Source: Bacteroidota bacterium
GTDB taxonomy: Bacteria; Bacteroidota; Bacteroidia; Chitinophagales; Chitinophagaceae
Reading direction: 5' to 3'
DNA length: 64,000 bases
NCBI GenBank assembly: GCA_023387985.1
Contig: JAEWHC010000003.1
Location: forward strand, 26,117 to 90,116
Position 1 is the first letter of the stretch. Each line of letters opens with the position of its first letter. The notes beneath the pieces were generated by a model that did not search any database, had not been told where the DNA came from, and worked only from the letters and a program-made list of their open reading frames with translations. Position numbers and translations under genes: made by a program. This document shows, piece by piece, positions 1 to 8,828 of this stretch.

Positions 1-1
1 T

Positions 2-1348
2 ACCGATACCATTGATGCCGGCCAGGTAAATGGTGCTACTGCAGTGAGGCAACCCGGTAGTACGTTGAAACCTTTGGTGTATGGCTTAGGTATTGATGCC
101 GGATTCATTACACCGAAAATGAAGATTGATGATGTCCCGGTTAGTTTTGATGGATTCACACCCGAAAATTATGACCAATCTTTTAGTGGCAATGTGAGCA
201 TGGAGTTCGCGCTGATGCATTCGCTCAACATTCCCGCTGTAACCATGCTGAAAAAAGTGAGCATTCCTTCTTTTATTGAAGTGCTCAGTAAGTGCGGTTT
301 CCGGCAAGTGGCCAAAGACCAGGGGAAACTGGGATTAAGCATGGTGCTGGGCGGATGTGGTGCAACCCTGGAAGAACTCACCCAACTGTTTAGCGCCTTC
401 GCGAATGATGGTATGTATTATCCACCGGCTTTTATTCAAAACCAGAAACCGGAACAACCGCGGCGTATACTTTCACCCGAAAGCAGTTATATATTGGATG
501 AAATCCTGAGCAGCATTTCCCGCCCGGATTTTCCCATCCATTGGCAGGCGACTTCAAAGCTGCCCCGCATCGCCTGGAAAACCGGCACAAGCTATGGACG
601 GCGTGACGCATGGAGCATTGGGTACAATAAAAATTATACCATTGGGGTCTGGCTGGGTAATTTCAGTGGTCAGGCTATTCCGGAATTGAGCGGTTCTGCA
701 ATCGCCACCCCGTTATTATTCAATTTGTTTAACGCCCTGGATTACAACTCCGAGACAGGTTGGTATTCGCCACCCCCAACCCTGGACAGCCGCATGGTTT
801 GCAGTGAAAGTGGATTGCCGCCTGCGGAATTTTGTGCAAACCTGACCACAGATTATTTTATTCCATTGGTTTCACCCCCACAGGTATGCAATGCGGAACG
901 TGAGGTACTGGTTTCAGCTAACGAATCGTTTAGTTATTGCGTTGAATGTGTACCGCAAACCGGATACAAAAAGAAATACTACCGGACTGCCGGGTACGCC
1001 TTGCAAAATTGGCTATCCAATAAAGGCATTCCCGTTGAAGGCATCCCTGCGCATAACCCCGAATGCAAACGGGTTTTCAGCCAGGGTGAGCCGCTTATCT
1101 TAAGTCCGGATAATGGAACGGAATATTTTTTGAGCAAAGACGATCCTGAACCCATATTGTTGAAGGCACAAACCGAACCGGATGTCTCAATGGTGTATTG
1201 GTATGTGAATGATAAGTTTTTCAAATCTTCCGCACCGGGCCAGGCGATTTTCTTTTTGCCTGAACCCGGTCGGTATAAAATTTCCTGTGTGGATGATAAG
1301 GGAAGAAACCGGGAGGTGAGGATGAGGGTGCAATGGGTGGATTTATAG
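2..1348 (+). CDS. pbpC: Penicillin-binding protein 1C, 3' part (truncated by window edge)
   Basis: C-terminal half of a bifunctional peptidoglycan synthase; the reading frame is open from base 2, so the glycosyltransferase domain and start lie upstream. Numbering the fragment from base 2, the transpeptidase motifs are SxxK (STLK, residues 20-23, acyl-enzyme serine), SxN (SLN, residue 74) and KTG (KTGTS, residue 193) followed by GRRDAW. The last ~170 residues, with several cysteines, fit the PBP1C-type C-terminal (BiPBP_C) domain. PBP1C cross-links cell-wall glycan in the periplasm. An internal GTG at 44 is not the true start because the conserved sequence before SxxK (GATAVRQPGSTLKP) begins upstream of it. 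Confident on family; PBP1C rather than PBP1A is based on the C-terminal extension. Confidence 0.9.
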   Translation, partial: TDTIDAGQVNGATAVRQPGSTLKPLVYGLGIDAGFITPKMKIDDVPVSFDGFTPENYDQSFSGNVSMEFALMHSLNIPAVTMLKKVSIPSFIEVLSKCGFRQVAKDQGKLGLSMVLGGCGATLEELTQLFSAFANDGMYYPPAFIQNQKPEQPRRILSPESSYILDEILSSISRPDFPIHWQATSKLPRIAWKTGTSYGRRDAWSIGYNKNYTIGVWLGNFSGQAIPELSGSAIATPLLFNLFNALDYNSETGWYSPPPTLDSRMVCSESGLPPAEFCANLTTDYFIPLVSPPQVCNAEREVLVSANESFSYCVECVPQTGYKKKYYRTAGYALQNWLSNKGIPVEGIPAHNPECKRVFSQGEPLILSPDNGTEYFLSKDDPEPILLKAQTEPDVSMVYWYVNDKFFKSSAPGQAIFFLPEPGRYKISCVDDKGRNREVRMRVQWVDL

Positions 1349-1371
1349 AGTTCCGACTCTAGAACGGATGT

Positions 1372-1432
1372 AACGAAGCGATAGTTAGAACGCTGCGCTG
1401 GCTTCGTTGGTTGTCCGTCATCCATCGCTTCG
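1372..1432. repeat. Intergenic inverted repeat with two competing pairings
   Basis: AACGAAGC at 1372-1379 can pair with GCTTCGTT at 1401-1408, or the overlapping CGAAGCGAT at 1374-1382 can pair with ATCGCTTCG at 1424-1432. Both pairings are perfect and mutually exclusive. The element lies between pbpC and the arsC-like gene, both on the plus strand. It could be a small repeated extragenic palindrome or an RNA switch; nothing here decides. Confidence 0.5.
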
Positions 1433-1504
1433 GCAAGCTGAAGTTTACGAAGTTTTTTGACTTTTACTTTTGAATGTTGAATTACTAAAACGTAATTTTC
1501 CATC

Positions 1505-1870
1505 ATGGTTAAACTCTATGGAATCCCGAATTGCGATACGATCAAAAAAGCCCGGCAATGGCTGGCAGAAAATGGTGTGGAATATGAATTTCATGATTTC
1601 AGGAAAGGTGGCTTGAAAAAATCAAAAGTGGAAGAATGGGCAAAGGCGGCAGGGTTTGAAGACCTGATGAATAAGAAAAGCAGCACCTGGCGCGGCTTAA
1701 GCGATGAAGAAAAAAAAGCAGCCGAAAAAAAATCCGGCGCATTGAGATTAATGGCTGAAAACCCAACTTTGATCAAACGACCGGTGGTGGAAAAAGATAA
1801 GGCGTATCTGACCCATGGGTTTGATGAGGCGAAGTGGAAGGAATTAAAACACAGTAAGGGAAAAGGTTGA
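1505..1870 (+). CDS. ArsC/Spx-family reductase (YffB-like)
   Basis: A 121-residue thioredoxin-fold protein of the ArsC/Spx family. The N terminus has beta strand 1 then GIPNCDTIKKA, the single cysteine followed by xxxKK that is typical of YffB/Spx-like members, and then EYEFHDFRKGG. The downstream KxSxxWR and LIKRPVV segments (LIKRPV contains the conserved Arg-Pro of ArsC) are in place. Family members are arsenate reductases or glutathione-dependent thiol proteins; the CxxT-type motif without further cysteines makes a true arsenate reductase uncertain. No ars genes are nearby. The ATG at 1505 sits directly before the conserved beta strand, supporting this start. Confidence 0.85.
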   Translation: MVKLYGIPNCDTIKKARQWLAENGVEYEFHDFRKGGLKKSKVEEWAKAAGFEDLMNKKSSTWRGLSDEEKKAAEKKSGALRLMAENPTLIKRPVVEKDKAYLTHGFDEAKWKELKHSKGKG

Positions 1871-2043
1871 GGTAAAGGTTTTACTTCTTGAAATTTGGTG
1901 TGGGTACGCAGTCAGAAAAGGCCGACGTGGCTTGATTTTTTCTTAGAAAATTGCTTACCCGAAAACACGTTGCAGAGCGAGCCATTTTCGGTCCATTTTT
2001 TCAAGTAGTCCGTAAAATTTGAATTTTCCTTGACCATCCATCC

Positions 2044-2072
2044 AAAAAAAAAGCCGGCTAAAAATAACCGGC
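2044..2072 (-). terminator. Rho-independent terminator of the outer-membrane protein gene
   Basis: On the minus strand the stem GCCGG/CCGGC (2053-2057 with 2068-2072) is followed by a run of nine T (2044-2052). It lies just past the stop of the gene ending at 2097. Confidence 0.75.
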
Positions 2073-2096
2073 GCTCCTTTTGAATAAAATATCTTC

Positions 2097-2993
2097 CTAC
2101 CAATCTCCCAATCTCACCCCGAAATTATAGGGTCGCTGATCGAGCCCGCTTTTAAACATGCTTTTTGGCGCATAGCTACCATAAAGTTTCACCGGCCCAA
2201 GGCCAAGTTCACCTATGTATTGAAATTTCCATGGCTCCGCATTGAGGTTTCCCTTAACAATGGTTTTTTTGCCATCAATAACCTGCTTGTTTCGGCTGCT
2301 GTATAAATACCCGGCACTCACGCCCGCAGCCATACTGAAACCTTTGCCACCAGGTTTCGTGTCGAAGCCGAGCATAAAGGGTACGGTAATGTAGTCCATA
2401 GCAAGCTTATTCTTACTCATGGAATTTGTACTGCGGAAAACAAAGGGATCGCTACCCCGTGCAAAAGTGGTTTTCAGATCCTGGTCGTAACGGTAATTGT
2501 TCAATTCCAGCATGAGGCCGTAGGTCATGCGGAAAGTACGGGCCGGATTCAATCCATATTTTTGACGGAAGATCCAAAGATTTACATTGATCGAACGGCC
2601 GGGGCGCAAGACAAAATCTCCTTCTGCAAAATCTTTTGCTCCGGGTTCGGCACGTAGGAAAGCTTTGGCATCTGTACTTCCGTAATTGGTTTGATCATCA
2701 AAATTATTGAATCCCAGATCAACGTTGAACCAGGTGGTTTTGGTGCGGCGTGGTGTTTTATTCCTGTTTTTATCCTTCGAAATATTGATGGAAGATGACT
2801 CCGAAGGATTGATCACAATACCGCCGGTCTTTGTGGTATCCTGTTCCGATTTGGATCCTTTCTTTTTCACAATTACCAACCCGCCAATCCTGATTGTATC
2901 TGCAGGTTCATTTTCCGTTCGCGTTGTATCCGTTTGTGCATATCCTGTAAAGGTGACTGCAAGCACTGCAGCTATCATAAATAAACGTTTCAT
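2097..2993 (-). CDS. Outer-membrane beta-barrel protein
   Basis: 298 residues with a clear signal peptide (MKRLFMIAAVLAVTFTGYAQ, cleavage after the AQ). A low-complexity linker rich in K, T and S follows (residues ~25-85), then alternating aromatic and hydrophobic beta strands ending in an aromatic C terminus (FGVRLGDW), as in small barrels of the PorT/OMP_b-brl type. Strands read as WFNVDLGFN, TFRMTYGLML and MAAGVSAGYLY. It is the third gene of an apparent operon with an ECF sigma factor and a membrane anti-sigma-like protein; this trio order is common in Bacteroidota. Probably located in the outer membrane; substrate or role unknown. A U-tract terminator follows. Confidence 0.75.
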   Translation of the reverse strand: MKRLFMIAAVLAVTFTGYAQTDTTRTENEPADTIRIGGLVIVKKKGSKSEQDTTKTGGIVINPSESSSINISKDKNRNKTPRRTKTTWFNVDLGFNNFDDQTNYGSTDAKAFLRAEPGAKDFAEGDFVLRPGRSINVNLWIFRQKYGLNPARTFRMTYGLMLELNNYRYDQDLKTTFARGSDPFVFRSTNSMSKNKLAMDYITVPFMLGFDTKPGGKGFSMAAGVSAGYLYSSRNKQVIDGKKTIVKGNLNAEPWKFQYIGELGLGPVKLYGSYAPKSMFKSGLDQRPYNFGVRLGDW

Positions 2994-3049
2994 AAAGTTG
3001 AAGTTGATTAAAAAAATGCGTGTACTGTTTGTTTTATAAAGCAGCGTTA

Positions 3050-5101
3050 TTACCTGAGTAAACGGGTACCGTCATTTACGGGGGCAACTTCGCTTTTTTC
3101 AAATGTTCTGTTTATACGCCGTGTGATCGGACGAACAACCGAGCGCAGCTTTTGCTTCTCAATTCTGACACCATTGATGTTGATGTATTTATCTTCCATG
3201 TCTTCTTCAAGATCAGGAATAATCACTTTTTGCAAAGGCAGGGCCGCAGCAACTTCTGGTGCGCCATTTCTTAAATCCTCAATTGAACGGGTATTGTTTG
3301 GTGAAGATTTGGTTTCAATGACTACAGTCTGTGAAGCCGGTCGAAATTCTCCACTAACCTGCCGGTCTGAGGTTACCGCATACTGCACCGGAACAACTGT
3401 TGGCAATGGTTCTTGGTTTTGCTGCCTGTTATTTACAACATTGCTGTTGTCAGCCAGTAACACGCGTTGGGTACGGGAGGTGTTCGGCGCAGGCGTGTTC
3501 TGGTATTCTGCTGCCCGCTTCGCCCTTTCGTTTTCACTGGCATTGGCGGAAGCGACCATGTTGTTCTGCGAAGGAACAGATCCAGTTTCAGATTGTGCAG
3601 CAATGGAATTTGTTGCATTGTTTTCATCAACGCCGGGGGTTATCACTACAGGGGTTTCCGCGGAAGCGATTACCTCATCTCCATTATTGTATACCTGAAA
3701 CCCCAGCCAAAAAATGGCAATGAATGTTGCAGCCACCGCTGCTACTTTTCTCCAGGGTATGCTTATAACCGGGGCAAGTGGCTTTTCCGCATTTTCTTTA
3801 TATAACCTGTGCCTGTCCGGCATTTGAATTTCTTCCACAGGCAAAACGGTTTCCTGCAAAAGCTGCCATTCTGCTTCATTCGCGCCTTCAGGCATTGGGC
3901 CACCTTCTTCAAGCGCTTCAAGCATTGCCCATTGGGCGGCGGTAAGATCGTCTTCCCAAACCGAAGTATGGAAAAGCCTGTGCTTGCCCGGCATGATTAT
4001 TTCTTCATGCGGCAAAACGGTTTGCTGCAAAACATTCCATTCTGTTGCATCCGCGCCTTCGGGCATAGATTCACCATTTTCAAGGGCATCAAGTATAGCC
4101 GCCTGGGCAGCCGTCAGTTCTTCGGCATTCCATTCTGCCAAACGGTATAGTTTCTGCTTACCGGGCATTTCAATATTTTCCTGCGGTAAAATGGTTTGCT
4201 GTAATCTTGCCCACTCTGTTAAGTCACCGTCATCGGGAATACCAGATCCGTTTTCCAGGGCTTCAAGCATGGTGGCTTGTGCTGCCGTCAGCTTTTCCGC
4301 ATTCCACTCCGCAAAGCGGTAAAGTGAGGCTTTTCCAGGCATTTCCAGCTGTTCCGGGGGCAAAATGGTAGATTGCAGCAGGTTCCATTCCGCAATTATG
4401 GCGGCATCACTCGTGCCGGAAAGCTGCCCATTTTCTGCAAGCAAATCCAAAAGCGATTGTTGTTCTTCGGTTAAGTTTTCTGCATCCCATTCCAGTAAAT
4501 GATACAACTTTTCTTTCCCGGGCATGGCCACCAATTCACTTTGCAGAATAACGTGCTTCAGTTTGTTCCATTCCGCCATCTTTGCGGGATTGCCCACAAT
4601 GCCGGGAGGTATTTCCATTCCGGAATGCAATGTTTCCAGCCAACTTTCCTGTTCGGGGCTAAGGTTATCGGCATCCCATTCTCCAAGCCTGATCAACCGA
4701 TATTTGTGCGGCATGACAACGGCTTCAGGTTCAAGCTTTGCCTGCCTCAACCAGGATAGTTCCCGCTCCGCATCAGCCTCATTAAGAGCAACAGGTTTTT
4801 CAGAATCTGCTTCGCCATCAATGGCATTCAACAACCAAACCTGTTCTTCACCGGGATTTTCTTCATCCCAGGGCACGGGTTTCAATAATTTTTGTTTGAA
4901 AGAAAAGGCAACGGAATCATCATCAGGTGACAACCGCAAGTCGAGCATGGCCTGCAACTCGGATAAATAAGCCGGGTTCTTGGTCACAAAGGCATCTACG
5001 CGGTTCATTTCCTCTTTGGTCAATTCCCCATCGGTATACAATAAGAAATACTCCTCGTAGTTGTGTTCTGTAATTATGATATCTTTTTTCGGGTCGCTCA
5101 T
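3050..5101 (-). CDS. Repeat-expanded membrane anti-sigma-like protein
   Basis: 683 residues. The N terminus (residues ~12-55, with YTDGELTKEE and DAFVTKNPAYLSEL) resembles the helical sigma-binding region of Bacteroidota anti-sigma factors, but has no zinc-binding cysteines. Residues 130-426 are five tandem repeats of 57-63 residues, each MPxKxxLxxxxEW, then LTxxQxxxLExLExG, then EWxxLQxTxLP. A degenerate copy precedes them and a partial copy follows (427-434). One membrane helix is at ~452-471 (VAAVAATFIAIFWLGFQV). The last ~210 residues are low-complexity, Asn/Gln/Arg-rich and presumably periplasmic. It lies 14 bases downstream of the ECF sigma gene, so sigma control is the likely job; that is inferred. 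It differs from normal anti-sigma factors in its repeat-built cytoplasmic part. Confidence 0.7.
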   Translation of the reverse strand: MSDPKKDIIITEHNYEEYFLLYTDGELTKEEMNRVDAFVTKNPAYLSELQAMLDLRLSPDDDSVAFSFKQKLLKPVPWDEENPGEEQVWLLNAIDGEADSEKPVALNEADAERELSWLRQAKLEPEAVVMPHKYRLIRLGEWDADNLSPEQESWLETLHSGMEIPPGIVGNPAKMAEWNKLKHVILQSELVAMPGKEKLYHLLEWDAENLTEEQQSLLDLLAENGQLSGTSDAAIIAEWNLLQSTILPPEQLEMPGKASLYRFAEWNAEKLTAAQATMLEALENGSGIPDDGDLTEWARLQQTILPQENIEMPGKQKLYRLAEWNAEELTAAQAAILDALENGESMPEGADATEWNVLQQTVLPHEEIIMPGKHRLFHTSVWEDDLTAAQWAMLEALEEGGPMPEGANEAEWQLLQETVLPVEEIQMPDRHRLYKENAEKPLAPVISIPWRKVAAVAATFIAIFWLGFQVYNNGDEVIASAETPVVITPGVDENNATNSIAAQSETGSVPSQNNMVASANASENERAKRAAEYQNTPAPNTSRTQRVLLADNSNVVNNRQQNQEPLPTVVPVQYAVTSDRQVSGEFRPASQTVVIETKSSPNNTRSIEDLRNGAPEVAAALPLQKVIIPDLEEDMEDKYININGVRIEKQKLRSVVRPITRRINRTFEKSEVAPVNDGTRLLR
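3824..4714 (-). repeat. Five in-frame coding repeats (~58 residues each)
   Basis: Tandem repeats in the anti-sigma-like gene correspond to protein residues 130-192, 193-253, 254-311, 312-369 and 370-426. The last three copies are the most alike, suggesting recent duplication. Shared landmarks are MPGK at the start, EW-A-E-LTAAQ in the middle and EW-LQ-T-LP near the end. Confidence 0.8.
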
Positions 5102-5115
5102 GGCACCAAAAATGG

Positions 5116-5604
5116 CTAGACGATGTTTTCCTTTTTTACCAAATAGTTCCTTAACTGGACCCTTGCGCGGTGTAGATAAACTTTTACCTGGCTTTTATTC
5201 AGCCCCATGATATCACCAATCTCTTCATAACTATAACCTTCATAGTCCTTCAGCATAATCAGGCTGCGCTGGGTTTCATTAAGGGTAGCCAGGGCGTCTT
5301 CCAATGCTTTTTTGAGGTACAGTTTCGGTTGGGATGTACTGCCGAGCGCCGTGTCGGGGATCTCGTCTTTATAGCTCATCCGTTTCACCTTGCGCAAATG
5401 ATCGATCATCTGGTTGTAAGCAATGGTAAACAGGTAGGATTTTGCCTTTGCATTGTCCACTTTTTCCCGGTTAATCCAAAGCTTTTCAAAAGCGCTTTGT
5501 ACCACATCTTCAGCATCTTCTGCATGGCGGAGGTTCTTTACAATGAACCGGAATACATTGTCCGCATACTTTGTTACACATTCATTGTATTCTTGATCCG
5601 TCAT
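5116..5604 (-). CDS. ECF sigma-70 family RNA polymerase sigma factor
   Basis: 162 residues, the normal length for an ECF sigma factor. Region 2 spans ~10-80, with NLRHAEDAEDVVQSAFEKLW (helix 2.2 core-binding) and AKSYLFTIAYNQMIDHLRK (2.3/2.4, -10 recognition). Region 4 spans ~105-155, with LNETQRSLIMLKDYEGYSYEE and the helix-turn-helix IGDIMGLNKSQVKVYLHRAR (-35 contact). The linker is short and there is no extra C-terminal domain. It heads the operon with the membrane repeat protein and the outer-membrane barrel, so it probably responds to an envelope signal relayed by the repeat protein. Confidence 0.92.
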   Translation of the reverse strand: MTDQEYNECVTKYADNVFRFIVKNLRHAEDAEDVVQSAFEKLWINREKVDNAKAKSYLFTIAYNQMIDHLRKVKRMSYKDEIPDTALGSTSQPKLYLKKALEDALATLNETQRSLIMLKDYEGYSYEEIGDIMGLNKSQVKVYLHRARVQLRNYLVKKENIV

Positions 5605-5737
5605 AGCAGTTGTCAGTTGATGCCTTGCTGGCTGGTTCTATGCATTTATACGCTTGAAACCTTTATGCGTTACAAGGACAGGTTATTAATTTTTTTGTTT
5701 TCAGATCATGGATTTCAATTATCAAGCCAAAACCCGG

Positions 5738-6757
5738 TTAAAGTTTTCCGCGGTAATACTGATTGGTGCCTACGAAAAAATGATTGGTGAGCCGGTCCTG
5801 GTTAAACGCTGAATATTGGTCGGCATTAAGTCTTGTCCAGTTTTGAAATGCCGGTATGTTGGCCACACTGCCAAAAAGCCATTGATTGTAGGCATCAAAC
5901 AGGCCTTCTTCCAGCAAATATTTCTGATAATTAAAGAGGGCGAAAGGATACCGGAGATTTCCGCCATTGTTGTTCCAATCCAGGATAAATCGGGTTCTCA
6001 GGGCTGTCAGAATCTCCGGGGTGATGCCCCCGCTGACAAGGCCCCGCAATGCATACAGGGTTTGTTTTGTTCCGCTTTCAAATTCTGAATTGGATTTGCC
6101 TGTAGCCAGCTCAAATGCGTACAGTTTTTTATAACAATCGAAAACGAGGTTCTTCATTTCCACGGTCCTGGTGGTGAAGTTTTCCAGATTGATAAAGATC
6201 TCACCATAAATGGCCGCCCAGAAATTGTTATTGAATTTATTGTAATAATTGGCTGCATGATAATAGTTGAGCGGGTATGCGGGATCGACTTCAATGCCTC
6301 TCTCCCAATGCATGATACTCAGATCTATCCCGTCTTTCCCCGGTGGGCGGTTTTGTAAAAAATCACCATAATCGGCGTAAAGCGCTCCGCTATTCGGAAA
6401 ACGACGCAATCCCATACGATAAACCTGCTCGGCCTCTTCATTGTTTTTCCCGCCACGTAAGTTCATTGCCGCAATCACAAAGCTCTGATCATTGGATTGC
6501 TCGCTTTCGGCAACAGGAACCATCAGTTCATACCCGGTTTGGTACTGGCCTGCCATAAAATAAGCCACCCCAAGATCGTTGAGGATCTCTGTGTTACCGG
6601 GCGCCTGTTCACGGGCTGCTTTGAGAACAATAATGGCATTGGCATAATCGCCGTTGCGCATAAATGCCGTACCCTGCTGGTGCAAATCCTGCGCATTCTG
6701 AGCCCAAAGGCCTGCACTCAAGCTCAATAAAACAAGCAAATTCAATAACTTCTGCAT
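5738..6757 (-). CDS. Secreted TPR-repeat protein
   Basis: 339 residues with a signal peptide (MQKLLNLLVLLSLSAGLWAQ). Residues ~22-160 form tetratricopeptide repeats: GTAFMRNGDYANAIIVLKAA, LNDLGVAYFMAGQYQTGYEL and a degenerate unit around YRMGLRRFPNSGALYADYGD. The remaining ~180 residues are aromatic-rich and helical, with no catalytic motif I recognise. Likely periplasmic and a protein-interaction scaffold. It is on the same strand as the sigma operon, upstream of it with a 133-base gap, so it may be separately transcribed. Function unknown. Confidence 0.75.
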   Translation of the reverse strand: MQKLLNLLVLLSLSAGLWAQNAQDLHQQGTAFMRNGDYANAIIVLKAAREQAPGNTEILNDLGVAYFMAGQYQTGYELMVPVAESEQSNDQSFVIAAMNLRGGKNNEEAEQVYRMGLRRFPNSGALYADYGDFLQNRPPGKDGIDLSIMHWERGIEVDPAYPLNYYHAANYYNKFNNNFWAAIYGEIFINLENFTTRTVEMKNLVFDCYKKLYAFELATGKSNSEFESGTKQTLYALRGLVSGGITPEILTALRTRFILDWNNNGGNLRYPFALFNYQKYLLEEGLFDAYNQWLFGSVANIPAFQNWTRLNADQYSAFNQDRLTNHFFVGTNQYYRGKL

Positions 6758-6895
6758 ATTACAAAATTAATAGGCCGCTTATTTTAGCGGTTCAAATTAA
6801 CAAATTTCATTTATTCGAAAAAACCGGGGTATTTAAGGCGCCTTGCATGGCATAACGCAGTTATCACCTTGTGAGGCTTGCTCCGTCCAACCATA

Positions 6896-7390
6896 CTAAT
6901 CCACTTTTACGGGGCATGAAGCTAAACCATCATCCTTCTTCCTAAAAACCGACTCATAAGTGTCTATCCATTCCTGTGGGGTAATTTTGGAAACCAATTC
7001 GGCGATCAGCTCATAAGGAATATCCTCCGCATTTTTATACCGTATGCAGCTTTTTCCCATATCCAGTTTTTTAGAAGATGCTTTGGCGTGGGCTTCTGTA
7101 AACCAACTCAACAGTTGGGGGGTGGCATATATGCCCATATGGTAAATGGCCACGTGATTTTTTTGGGAAGCAATATTTAGAAAAGGTAAGGGGAGCCTTG
7201 GGTCACAATGATAGCCTGCAGGATAAGTTTCATGAGGCACAACATAACCGATCATTCCATAACTCATGGTTTCAACAAAACCTTTTGGCAGGTTGGTTTT
7301 AATGATTTTGCGGAGCCTGGTCATCGCTTCCCTGCGGTTTTCTGGAAGTCGTTCCAGGTACTCATCAATGCTCGTTGCTTCGCTTTTCAT
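6896..7390 (-). CDS. DUF1801 (YdhG-like) protein
   Basis: 164-residue cytoplasmic protein. It matches the DUF1801 pattern: N-terminal helix IDEYLERLPENRREAMTRLR, then ETMSYGMIGYVVP, a FLNIASQKNHVAIYHMG core strand pair, and the late KSCIRYKNAEDIP element. The family includes B. subtilis YdhG/FrataxinL-like proteins; no enzymatic residues are evident. Only 3 bases separate it from the DUF6265 gene upstream, and with the SRPBCC gene these form a three-gene unit that may be a small stress or housekeeping operon. Precise role unknown. Confidence 0.8.
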   Translation of the reverse strand: MKSEATSIDEYLERLPENRREAMTRLRKIIKTNLPKGFVETMSYGMIGYVVPHETYPAGYHCDPRLPLPFLNIASQKNHVAIYHMGIYATPQLLSWFTEAHAKASSKKLDMGKSCIRYKNAEDIPYELIAELVSKITPQEWIDTYESVFRKKDDGLASCPVKVD

Positions 7391-7393
7391 TTG

Positions 7394-7876
7394 TTATTTT
7401 TTCCGGGAATAATAAAAGTGCATAGTTTGCGTAGAGGTATCCGTTCCGTTATCGATAAAGGCATACAGGGAGTCGGGCTGGATGAGGCGGTAGGTGATCC
7501 GCTTCGGAAAATCATTGGCCATATTGATTGCCTGGAAAGAATGGCTATCCCTTAAATTGATTACAAATGGAACCGGCTCCTGCTCCTGGTGGGAAAATAA
7601 ACGGACTTCATAAATAAAATCCTTTCCGTCATGAAATAGCCTGAGGTTTTCAATGGGCACAGTTGCTGAATCATTTACGATGGAGGTATGGGCTTCCATG
7701 TGGTGGTCCCGTGGTGATTCCCAGGTTTCACGGATCAGCCTGGTAGAGTCCTGCATTTCCCAGGTGCCGGTTAACCAACCAAATTGTTTCTTCAAGTCAG
7801 TATCCGTTTCCTGTTCCTTTTCTGATCCACAAGAAATAAAACCCAATAGTAAAAGAGCCACAATCAATTTTTTCAT
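7394..7876 (-). CDS. DUF6265-type lipoprotein
   Basis: 160 residues from the chosen start (ATG of MKKLIV at 7876); the frame can be extended to 7903, but the signal sequence begins at 7876. The lipobox is LLGFISC, so an outer- or inner-membrane lipoprotein is expected. The mature part has FGWLTGTWEM, RETWESP and LRLFHDGKDFIYEVR, the lipocalin-like beta-barrel pattern of DUF6265, and ends with FHFYYSRKK-type strands. The middle gene of the SRPBCC-DUF6265-DUF1801 unit. Ligand and function not known. Confidence 0.75.
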   Translation of the reverse strand: MKKLIVALLLLGFISCGSEKEQETDTDLKKQFGWLTGTWEMQDSTRLIRETWESPRDHHMEAHTSIVNDSATVPIENLRLFHDGKDFIYEVRLFSHQEQEPVPFVINLRDSHSFQAINMANDFPKRITYRLIQPDSLYAFIDNGTDTSTQTMHFYYSRKK

Positions 7877-7899
7877 AATAGCCTGCTTTCTAAATATGT

Positions 7900-8367
7900 T
7901 CATTGCACCTCCGGCATTTGTTCTGGGCCAAAGGCATTTTTACGCAAATTGATGCCGTATTCCACCCAGGCTTTCAGGCAGGCCAGGAAGTTCGCCCATC
8001 CTTCGGTATTTCGTCCATACCAGGTGATGCCCTCACCATCGGCCGGTTTCTCCCCTTCGGTGATGTCAACCTTGGTGGATCCGTTTCCCTTATCCGTTAA
8101 TTCCATTTTCACCCGGGTCTCGTTGCCGTTTTCATCGTCCCAGAAAAATTCCAGGCTGTTTGGCGCATCCACACGCCCTACCCTGACAGGAAACTGCAAA
8201 TCCATTTCCGGAAAACGCCATTGAATGGTTTGTCCCTCTTTTCGAATGGATTCACTCGCCCAGCTGATGAAATAATTGCTCATTTCATCTTTGTTGGCAA
8301 TGGCGTGGAAAACTTCGGCCAGGGGTTTTTGGATATGTATGGCTGCTGTTATGGTAAGGGGTTTCAT
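7900..8367 (-). CDS. SRPBCC/AHSA1-family protein
   Basis: 155 residues of the START-like, activator-of-Hsp90-ATPase-homologue (AHSA1) group. Landmarks: AAIHIQKPLAEVFHAIANKD at the N terminus, PEMDLQFPVRVGRV, NSLEFFWDDENGNETRVKME in the antiparallel sheet and the C-terminal long helix ending GWANFLACLKAWVEYG. These small cytoplasmic proteins bind hydrophobic ligands or act as general stress factors; the ligand is not predictable here. First gene of the three-gene minus-strand unit. Confidence 0.85.
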   Translation of the reverse strand: MKPLTITAAIHIQKPLAEVFHAIANKDEMSNYFISWASESIRKEGQTIQWRFPEMDLQFPVRVGRVDAPNSLEFFWDDENGNETRVKMELTDKGNGSTKVDITEGEKPADGEGITWYGRNTEGWANFLACLKAWVEYGINLRKNAFGPEQMPEVQ

Positions 8368-8828
8368 TTATGAATTTTAGGATTCAAATTTAAGAGGTTT
8401 TTTTACCAGTTGGCCGTACCAACAAAGTAAAGAAAAATGCAGAGGAAAAGAGAAAGGAGGCACGGATCCCAAAGCCAGATTGATCTCTTTTGCAATACGA
8501 TTTCAACCGCCGGGTCATAGTATTGATGCCTGTGAAAATTCCTGCTTCTTTGGTTAAGCCATCTTTTTCAATTCCGTGGATGGAAACTTTGTCAAATCGA
8601 TTGCGGTACACCGATCCGAAAAATTCGAATGCTTATAGAAAATATAGTACTAAAGAACATTCGACCCCATCGCGGTCGTACCTATTGTTACCGATAACCT
8701 TTCTATAAACATGCTATTTCTTCGGGATAATCCAACATGAGGCCAATTACTTTTAGCCATAGGATCACTTCTGGTCCTGTCAAAGGCACAATGGCTATTG
8801 TTTGTACATGATACTTTACCGTACTTCA
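8368..8828. other. Gene-free stretch, possibly decayed coding sequence
   Basis: 461 bases between the SRPBCC gene and merC. No open frame has convincing protein features: three overlapping frames of 60-73 codons exist (8390-8611 and 8650-8841 minus, 8490-8708 plus) but none carries a family motif, signal peptide or neighbour-like composition. I see no tRNA, strong terminator or repeat. It may hold remnants of a lost gene. Confidence 0.4.

Noticed and set aside
3123..3698. 191-codon plus-strand frame opposite the anti-sigma-like gene
   Set aside because: Low-complexity shadow of the C-terminal part of that gene.
8390..8708. Short frames in the gap before merC
   Set aside because: No recognisable family or signal; kept only as a gene-free stretch.
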